A program made the translations under genes and the position numbers. DNA of 6,413 nt from Candidatus Segatella albertsiae (lineage in GTDB: Bacteria; Bacteroidota; Bacteroidia; Bacteroidales; Bacteroidaceae), in the NCBI GenBank assembly GCA_002451555.1, contig DKCU01000095.1, positions 1 through 6,413 of the forward strand, written 5' to 3'. The number at the start of each line of letters is the position of its first letter. Position 1 is the first letter of the stretch. Below, piece after piece: positions 1 to 4,672 of the stretch. Under the pieces are notes generated by a model. That model ran no database searches. It was not told the origin of the DNA and worked only from the letters and a program-made list of their open reading frames with translations.

Positions 1-23
1 CTTTTAAGTTAGAATCTACATGA
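1..23 (+). CDS. C-terminal tail of an upstream reading frame, partial
   Basis: A frame open from the left edge reads FKLEST and stops at TGA 21-23. That stop shares four bases with the ATG at 20 (ATGA overlap), the usual arrangement for translationally coupled genes. If the frame is real, a co-transcribed gene lies just outside the window and feeds directly into the helicase gene. Alternatively, the two frames are halves of one helicase gene broken by a frameshift, since the helicase protein lacks the Walker A region expected near its start. Only seven codons are visible, so the identity of this frame cannot be judged. Confidence 0.35.
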
Positions 24-1822
24 TAGAAGAGGAACTTATGCCTAATGAAGATAATACTAAGACTTTGGTGACATTTGCTGAAGCAATGTTGAAGGCTTAT
101 AAGTTGAGAATGCCAGAGTCTGATGGACCCTTTATGCTTTATCGTCAGAAGGAAGGTGAGGAATCTTTGATAATGAATGCAAAGGTTGCTATTGCTTCTT
201 TCGAGCGTTTTATAGTAAGAACGATTTCTGAAAAGTTGTTGGGGATAGCCAAACTTCAAACATCTCAATATCCATGGCATTCAAAGGCTTTGGGTATTAA
301 GGCGTATTGTCAGAAAGCGGAAAACGTCAAAGATATTCAAGGCTTGATGAATTTATTGGTTTCCATGCAATCGAATGAGGCTTCTACGCTTAAGGATAAT
401 GATAAGCTTATTCGCAAGGTGAAAGATATGCTGGCTCTCTCTGTCTTAAATGCTGTGAACGCAGATGAACCTACTGTGTTGAAAGTACAAAAACTCTTTG
501 CAAAATGGGAAGAGGATGATGAGGCTTCTGATGAGGAAATGGATGATGAAGATGCCGAGGAAGAGGTAAATGTGGATTATTCGACATTGGATTTTAGAAC
601 AATGTTGTATAATCGAATCAAACCCTTATTGCGAAATTTAAGTTTGCGAGAAATAGATAAGAAACAGAAATTGAGTAAGAAGCAAACTGAACTTTATGAT
701 TTGATCAAAGCGTTTGTAGTTGGGCTAGATTTGGTGGAATTGGGACAGTTGGAATGGTTCGGAAAGATGTTTGCCTTTCCATGCAAGGGTATTGGAATCA
801 ACATTCTTAATCAGATCCCCAAACTATATAAGGCATATCGCAAGGAGATAATCAAACAAGGTTCTACCTGTTATAATCAGAAGCTGTTGCAAAAGATTGT
901 GCAGAAGGACAAGGGTAAGCGAATTCATCGTGATGAGTTGGAGTTGTTGGTCGGCTTTGTCAATAATCTCATTCTGAGTATTCGAAAGAAATCAAAGGTA
1001 AGGTTTGAGTCAATGCGCAATCATAAATATGTTGCTGCTTATATAGAAAATGTGAAGCCTGTGATTGGAGTAGATGAGGCTACGGACTATTCTATCATAG
1101 ATTATTACTTTATGGCATCTTTCCGCCATTATGAGTATAATAGCATGACTCTGTGTGGAGATATTATGCAAGGTCTGAATGATAATGGCATTAACTCTTG
1201 GGACGAGTTGAAGCAATTTGTTCTGCCGGAACTGACTGTTTACGAACTGAAGGTATCTTATCGTCAGACACCAACCTTGTTAGATATGTCTAAACGATTG
1301 TACAAAGATGACCAAGGAAAGGACTCACCATATGATACGATTTCTCAAAGATCAGAAAGTGAGCCTGCTCCCTTGTGCTTTGTTTCTGACGAAATGGAAG
1401 AGAAAACCAAATGGATGGCTAAGCGCATTTGTGAGGTATATAAGCGATGTGGCGATAAACTGCCATCTGTGGCAATACTGGTTGGTGACGAAGTGGATAT
1501 TGACGAGATGATAGAGATAATGAAAGACCAAGAAATCTTGAATGGATTTGGTATCTATAATTGCTCGGAGAATCGTAATGCAAGCGAAACAAAGTGTGTG
1601 AGAATTTTCCGTCTTTCAGAGGTAAAGGGAATGGAGTTCGAAGTTGTGTTCTTCTATGATATTGATGAAGCTCTTAGAGGCCAGTCTCATAAGATGATGC
1701 AACGTTATCTCTATGTGGGTGTTTCTCGTGCCACCTCTCATTTGGCTGCCACTTTTACAAAGAAGGAAGGTAATGAGGATGTGATAAAATACTTTGATAT
1801 GACTAAGAAAAAATGGAAGTGA
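20..1822 (+). CDS. UvrD/HelD-like superfamily 1 helicase protein lacking an evident Walker A motif
   Basis: The second half is a recognisable superfamily 1 helicase core. Motif II is VDEATDYS (351-358; T where Q is usual), motif III LCGDIMQG (378-385), motif IV SYRQT (413-417), motif V VKGMEF (535-540) and motif VI YLYVGVSRA (563-571). This order and spacing resemble the UvrD_C_2 end of HelD-like or UvrD-like ATPases, which translocate on nucleic acid or, in HelD, act on RNA polymerase. Residues 30-340 are mostly helical with a very acidic patch at about 164-182. No GxxGxGK[ST] motif is present; the nearest match is NTKT at 12-15, which has lost the glycines. The N-terminus may therefore be encoded by the upstream frame, lost by frameshift, or degenerate. 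An in-frame TAA at 5-7 rules out extension. ATG 20 overlaps the upstream stop, while ATG 38 (residue 7) has a GAGG five bases before it and may be the true start. The C-terminal helicase assignment is firm; the biological role is unknown. Confidence 0.8.
   Translation: MIEEELMPNEDNTKTLVTFAEAMLKAYKLRMPESDGPFMLYRQKEGEESLIMNAKVAIASFERFIVRTISEKLLGIAKLQTSQYPWHSKALGIKAYCQKAENVKDIQGLMNLLVSMQSNEASTLKDNDKLIRKVKDMLALSVLNAVNADEPTVLKVQKLFAKWEEDDEASDEEMDDEDAEEEVNVDYSTLDFRTMLYNRIKPLLRNLSLREIDKKQKLSKKQTELYDLIKAFVVGLDLVELGQLEWFGKMFAFPCKGIGINILNQIPKLYKAYRKEIIKQGSTCYNQKLLQKIVQKDKGKRIHRDELELLVGFVNNLILSIRKKSKVRFESMRNHKYVAAYIENVKPVIGVDEATDYSIIDYYFMASFRHYEYNSMTLCGDIMQGLNDNGINSWDELKQFVLPELTVYELKVSYRQTPTLLDMSKRLYKDDQGKDSPYDTISQRSESEPAPLCFVSDEMEEKTKWMAKRICEVYKRCGDKLPSVAILVGDEVDIDEMIEIMKDQEILNGFGIYNCSENRNASETKCVRIFRLSEVKGMEFEVVFFYDIDEALRGQSHKMMQRYLYVGVSRATSHLAATFTKKEGNEDVIKYFDMTKKKWK
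27..33 (+). promoter_or_regulatory. Possible Shine-Dalgarno sequence for an alternative helicase start at 38
   Basis: AAGAGGA lies four bases before ATG 38-40. It would place the start of the helicase protein at MPNEDN instead of MIEEEL. Bacteroidetes rely weakly on Shine-Dalgarno pairing, so this only tips the choice between the ATG at 20, which is coupled to the upstream stop, and the ATG at 38. Confidence 0.35.
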
Positions 1823-1828
1823 TAACTT

Positions 1829-2245
1829 ATGCGTATATATTTGGATGTCTATAAAGAACTGAAGGAGTCTTTACCTTGGATGGATGAAATGGAACTTCGA
1901 AAATTGGCATATAAAAATTGGAAAGAAGCCAATAAGAAACAGCCAGTCATAAAGGTTGATGCTCCAAAAGTGAAGAAAAGGGTGTTGAAACGAAGAAACA
2001 TTCCAAAGCTTTATCCTATGTCTTCTGAAACTTGTCATGAATTGGCTCATCAAACTTCAAAACGTAGTCGTTTTAAACTTTGTGAAGGAAGAAAGGTTAG
2101 GCTTAATTTTATTTGTCGTTCATGTGGTAGAGGAAGAAGTATTGGATATGTAACACCTTTTGGCTTGCTCTGTCCATTTTGTGCAGGTAAAAAAGCCGGT
2201 GGACATAGTGAGCCACATATAATAACAACAGCAATGCGAAATTAA
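1829..2245 (+). CDS. Small basic zinc-ribbon protein, unknown function
   Basis: A 138-residue protein that starts six bases after the helicase stop, so it is almost certainly in the same transcript. The first 35 residues are predicted helical and mixed charge. Residues 40-60 are strongly basic (KVKKRVLKRR). The C-terminal third has CRSC (96-99) and CPFC (115-118), fifteen residues apart, a four-cysteine arrangement typical of a zinc ribbon. C69 and C85 are further cysteines but do not form a CxxC pair. No signal peptide or membrane segment is seen. A basic zinc-ribbon protein is most often a nucleic-acid binder, so an accessory role to the helicase is a reasonable inference. I do not recognise the family. 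The base composition is AT-rich like the helicase gene, which supports a shared origin. Confidence 0.75.
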   Translation: MRIYLDVYKELKESLPWMDEMELRKLAYKNWKEANKKQPVIKVDAPKVKKRVLKRRNIPKLYPMSSETCHELAHQTSKRSRFKLCEGRKVRLNFICRSCGRGRSIGYVTPFGLLCPFCAGKKAGGHSEPHIITTAMRN

Positions 2246-2398
2246 TTAATAAAAAATAATGATTTCAGCCCTATGCAACACGGTTAAGCAATATGTTAAT
2301 GAAAGAGGGTGTGTCATAAGTCCTATTGATAGCAGACAAAGACGGGCTGAATTGTAAATCGGCGGCCGAAGGGAAAGCCAAAGCCCAAAAGCACCTAG

Positions 2399-2417
2399 CC
2401 CAGGGCAACACCCTGGG
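2399..2417. repeat. CCCAGGG hairpin, left copy
   Basis: CCCAGGG, a five-base loop CAACA and CCCTGGG form a perfect 7-bp stem. It is the mirror-image partner of the hairpin at 2515-2533, so the two can form either two small hairpins or one long stem enclosing the central palindrome. Confidence 0.8.
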
Positions 2418-2434
2418 TAATATTGGTATTAAGC

Positions 2435-2498
2435 AATGTCGCCCTGAAAGGGCAAAAGCATTAATAATGAGATGCTTTTGCCCTTTCAGGGCGACATT
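2435..2498. terminator. Perfect 27-bp palindrome, possible bidirectional terminator
   Basis: Arms 2435-2461 and 2472-2498 are exact reverse complements separated by a 10-base loop (TAATAATGAG). Each arm also holds its own small palindrome, GCCCT-GAA-AGGGC, so alternative folds exist. It lies between convergent genes ending at 2245 and 2591, where a two-way terminator would be useful. The following T run is short on the plus strand (TTTT at 2497-2500) and absent on the minus strand, so the terminator role is inferred from position. The palindrome itself is seen directly. Confidence 0.6.
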
Positions 2499-2514
2499 TT
2501 GTTGGGATGTTAAC

Positions 2515-2533
2515 CCCAGGGCGATGCCCTGGG
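2515..2533. repeat. CCCAGGGC hairpin, right copy
   Basis: CCCAGGGC, the three-base loop GAT and GCCCTGGG form a perfect 8-bp stem. It is followed by GCTAGG, the mirror of the CCTAGC that precedes the left hairpin. Confidence 0.8.
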
Positions 2534-2544
2534 CTAGGGTCAGA

Positions 2545-2560
2545 TTGCCCTTTCAGGGCG
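2545..2560. repeat. Third copy of the TTGCCCTTTCAGGGCG module
   Basis: This is an exact 16-base direct repeat of 2478-2493 and an inverted copy of the corresponding part of the left palindrome arm. It contains the small hairpin GCCCT-TTC-AGGGC and sits beside the right terminal repeat of the composite element. Confidence 0.8.
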
Positions 2561-2590
2561 CATAGGACCTGACTAATGACACACCCGTTT

Positions 2591-4171
2591 TTACCCCTCT
2601 ACCTCTTTCCAATCCACCAATCCTTTGCCCTTGTCATCTAGCTCCACGGCTAAGGCGATGACTTTTCGTCTGTCAGCCTTGAAAGGTTCGGTATATTGTT
2701 TTGCCTGAATCTGCTTTTCGGCAGCTGCGAGACCACCATTGTTGGAGAGTTTCAACTCCAATACATAAATGTAGTTGGTGACTTCCACCACCATGTCAAT
2801 CCTGCCTGTGGATAGCATGTGTTCTACTTCTACTCGGCAGCCAATGGCATTGAAGATGGTGCTCAAGATGAGGCGGTATCGCTCTTCCATATCCATCGAA
2901 GCCAACTTCTTGTTGCTGTATGGCACATCGGCGATGAGAGCCTTGAGATGTTTCTTGGCATCTGCTAACTTTCCGAGTTGGAGGGCAAGCATCAGGCTGG
3001 ATTGCACTGACTGGATATCACCGTTCTTTCGCAAGGTAAGTGCCGGCAAGACTGTCTCGTAGAGAGCTTGGCGAACCTCGTAGTTAGGAAAGCCCAGAAT
3101 GTAGATACCCATCTGGTAGTCCTTGATGGTGAGATAGCCCGACTGATAGAGGAACAATTCAGGTCCACCACCCGTGACATCGGAAGTCTCTATCGTCTGT
3201 CGCAGCATGGTGCAAGGGTCGAAGTCACCCAACTTGATTTCCATGTCGTCCACAAACTTAGGCAATAGAGAGGTCGCTCCCGATGATGCCCAGTAGTTCT
3301 TTAGGTCAGAATCTGCCAGCGCATTGATGAGGCTAAATGGATTAAACACATCCACCATGTTCTTACGACTGAAATGATAGCCATCGTAATAGGCTTTCAA
3401 TTGGGCTACGGATTCATCGAAATCCCAATCTTCGTATGCTCCCAGTTTCTCTATTTCTGGCTTGAAATTCTCGATGACTTCATCTTTCGTGATACCACAG
3501 ATGGCAGCATATTCTGGTTCAAAACTAATGTTGCTCAGATTGTTGAGGACAGAGAACAATGAAATCTGAGTAAACTTGGTGATGCCCGTGATGAAGACGA
3601 ACTTCTCGTATTTGTCATCGGCTTTAAGGATGGCGAATACTTCACGGTAGATGTCCCTGCAAGCCTCATGGTATGGAGTTTTCCAAGAATGTTGCAATGG
3701 GGAATCGTATTCGTCAATGAGGACTGCCACTTGTTGACCACTTTGTTCGCAAGCTGTTGTGATGATGGCATTGAAGCGATCTGCGAGTTGCGCGGTAGGT
3801 TTAGAGGTAATGCCGTACTCTTTCTCTAAAAGATCAAAAGTTGTTTCGAGATAAGCTCTTAACGTTTGTGGCTCGGCTCCCGCACGGCTCATGTCCAGAC
3901 GAACGACAGGATATTTAACCCAATCTTTCTCCATATCCATGATTTTCAATCCCTCGAAGAGTTCTTTTCTACCCTCGAAGTATGCCTGGAGTGTATCCAC
4001 AAGCAATGACTTACCGAAGCGGCGTGGGCGGCTTAGGTAATTATATTTCTTGCCTCTGTTGGCAAGATTCCAGATGATGTCTGTCTTGTCAACATAAATG
4101 TATCCTCTTTTTCGGATTTCTTCAAAAGATTGGATACCAACGGGTAATTTTCTGTCGATATTCTCTGCCAT
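2591..4171 (-). CDS. AAA-ATPase_like / PD-(D/E)XK nuclease-superfamily protein
   Basis: A complete 526-residue protein. The N-terminal opening (LPVGIQSFEEIR, then YIYVDKT at 24-30) and the P-loop RPRRFGKS (48-55) are hallmarks of the AAA-ATPase_like family (PF09820). Walker B is VLIDEYDSP (150-158), followed by FVFITGITKF (191-200), the usual sensor region. The C-terminus has the PDDEXK_9-type (PF08011) signature: GRID (D459), then LELK (E472, K474) and QIQAKQY (487-493). The catalytic D...ExK set is intact, so nuclease activity is possible. The family is about this length, soluble, and highly amplified in Bacteroidales; its substrate and role are unestablished, though defence or mobile-element links have been suggested. 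The start is well fixed: an in-frame TAA lies at 4184-4186 and a good promoter sits just upstream. The gene is monocistronic, flanked by repeat elements on both sides, and convergent with the zinc-ribbon gene. Confidence 0.93.
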   Translation of the reverse strand: MAENIDRKLPVGIQSFEEIRKRGYIYVDKTDIIWNLANRGKKYNYLSRPRRFGKSLLVDTLQAYFEGRKELFEGLKIMDMEKDWVKYPVVRLDMSRAGAEPQTLRAYLETTFDLLEKEYGITSKPTAQLADRFNAIITTACEQSGQQVAVLIDEYDSPLQHSWKTPYHEACRDIYREVFAILKADDKYEKFVFITGITKFTQISLFSVLNNLSNISFEPEYAAICGITKDEVIENFKPEIEKLGAYEDWDFDESVAQLKAYYDGYHFSRKNMVDVFNPFSLINALADSDLKNYWASSGATSLLPKFVDDMEIKLGDFDPCTMLRQTIETSDVTGGGPELFLYQSGYLTIKDYQMGIYILGFPNYEVRQALYETVLPALTLRKNGDIQSVQSSLMLALQLGKLADAKKHLKALIADVPYSNKKLASMDMEERYRLILSTIFNAIGCRVEVEHMLSTGRIDMVVEVTNYIYVLELKLSNNGGLAAAEKQIQAKQYTEPFKADRRKVIALAVELDDKGKGLVDWKEVEG

Positions 4172-4220
4172 AATCGCTGAAGTTTAAAATTCCTTTGAGC
4201 GGAAATTATGAATTCCTTTG

Positions 4221-4252
4221 CAAAAATACAACTAATATTCTGAAAAAACAAG
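4221..4252 (-). promoter_or_regulatory. Bacteroidetes-type -33/-7 promoter for the AAA/PD-(D/E)XK gene
   Basis: On the minus strand the -7 box TATTTTTG (4228-4221) matches TAnnTTTG exactly. CTTG (4252-4249), one mismatch from TTTG, lies 20 bases upstream, which fits the known 19-21 base spacing for the Bacteroidetes primary sigma factor. Transcription would start near 4213-4215 and leave a leader of about 40 bases before the ATG at 4171. The leader has no clear Shine-Dalgarno sequence, which is normal for the phylum. Confidence 0.65.
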
Positions 4253-4322
4253 AAAATGGTATTTTATTTCTCGGCTTAACTTTTTAGTACCGAATTTTCT
4301 TCCACCTGAACGGTTGAATATT

Positions 4323-4506
4323 CTCTCGCAGATTACGCAGATTACGCAAATTTTCAGGGGTGCCACAAATTCCGCTGATTGGGAATCTCTGTCGAGATTC
4401 GGATTCCGCAGATACCTCTAGATGATGGATGCAGATTGTGCAAAATCTGCGAAATAAAAAGACCGAACAGGTCTCAAATCTGCGAAATCTGCGGAATCAG
4501 TGAGAG
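4323..4506. repeat. Inverted-repeat element built on CGCAGATT units
   Basis: The 31-base ends 4323-4353 and 4476-4506 are reverse complements with five mismatches. Both start CTCTC when read inward and carry iterated CGCAGATT-like 9-base units (CGCAGATTA at 4327-4335 and 4336-4344, then a variant at 4345-4353). The roughly 120-base interior has a perfect 7-bp hairpin at 4383-4400, a further GCAGATTGTGC/AAAATCTGCG pair at 4431-4451, and a 5-bp hairpin at 4460-4474. No convincing gene is present; the only open frames are short and run through the repeats. Such CGCAGATTACGCAGATT tracts are, as I recall, dispersed in Bacteroidales genomes, so this may be a second REP/MITE-like family or a structured RNA. 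Confidence 0.65.
4383..4400. repeat. Internal 7-bp hairpin of the CGCAGATT element
   Basis: GAATCTC and GAGATTC flank a TGTC loop, giving a perfect short stem. It lies near the middle of the left half of the element, with weaker pairing continuing outward (about 12 of 18 positions), so it may be the tip of a longer imperfect stem. Confidence 0.6.
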
Positions 4507-4613
4507 GGTATCCAATCGTACATGTGAAAAAGTTTTTGAGAAAAAAGTGTCAATGTGTCATTGGTTGATGAAAAACTATATATAATATGTTGATAATTAA
4601 TATTTTATCTCAG
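4507..4613. other. AT-rich spacer with no gene
   Basis: No credible coding frame, tRNA or promoter is seen here. It contains an A-rich run, a small palindrome CAATG-TGT-CATTG (4551-4563) overlapping two GTGTCA copies eight bases apart (4547-4552 and 4555-4560), and a TATATAATATG tract at 4579-4589. These are noted as possible protein-binding sites without further support. Confidence 0.4.
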
Positions 4614-4648
4614 CTGATACTTCTCGGAAAATCGCCGAGAAGTATCAG
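4614..4648 (-). terminator. Strong hairpin downstream of the VirE-like gene
   Basis: CTGATACTTCTCGG (4614-4627) and CCGAGAAGTATCAG (4635-4648) form a perfect 14-bp stem with a 7-base loop. It begins 22 bases past the TAA stop of the minus-strand VirE-like gene, the expected place for its terminator. On the minus strand the sequence after the stem is AT-rich but lacks a clean T run, so it could instead be an RNA-stabilising or attenuating structure. Confidence 0.65.
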
Positions 4649-4672
4649 TGAAGTGTCAGCGAAGCATCATTT
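4640..4672. repeat. Three degenerate 11-bp tandem units
   Basis: AAGTATCAGTG (4640-4650), AAGTGTCAGCG (4651-4661) and AAGCATCATTT (4662-4672) share the pattern AAGynTCAnnn. They run from the right arm of the hairpin into the stop codon of the VirE-like gene. The match is imperfect and may be chance. Confidence 0.3.

Larger units (their letters stand above)
2307..2586. repeat. Composite palindromic intergenic element (REP/MITE-like) with terminal inverted repeats
   Basis: The outer ends are imperfect inverted repeats. The left end at 2307-2326 begins GGGTGTGTCAT. The right end at 2561-2586, read on the minus strand, begins with the same 11 bases, and after a 6-base length difference both continue TCCTAT. 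Inside are a CCCAGGG hairpin, a perfect 27-bp palindrome and a second CCCAGGGC hairpin in mirrored order, then one more TTGCCCTTTCAGGGCG copy. The two CCCAGGG regions are reverse complements of each other over about 24 bases with two mismatches (2394-2417 against 2515-2538). No transposase gene or clear target-site duplication is visible. It fills the gap between convergent genes and ends four bases from the stop of the minus-strand gene. Similar GCCCTGAAAGGGC repeats are, as I recall, frequent in Bacteroidales and may be REP-like sequences mobilised in trans by a Y1/RAYT-type transposase. That attribution is inference. Confidence 0.75.

Noticed and set aside
2326..2565. Plus-strand open frame of 79 codons
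   Set aside because: It runs entirely through the palindromic element, and its residues (for example CPFRATFCWD) are just the translated repeat modules.
2246..2590. Autonomous insertion sequence
   Set aside because: No transposase or remnant of one is encoded within the terminal repeats, and no target-site duplication is visible beside them.
4033..4251. Alternative minus-strand frame overlapping the start of the AAA gene
   Set aside because: It is out of frame with the conserved AAA-ATPase_like N-terminus, and it starts upstream of the predicted -7 box, before transcription would begin.
4323..4506. CRISPR array
   Set aside because: The CGCAGATT units are 9 bases long, adjacent and inverted at the far end. 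There are no regular spacers of 25-40 bases and no cas genes.
4379..4585. Plus-strand open frame of 68 codons with CxxC-like pairs
   Set aside because: The cysteines (CKICEI, CEICGI) come from translating the CGCAGATT repeats, not from a zinc-binding protein.
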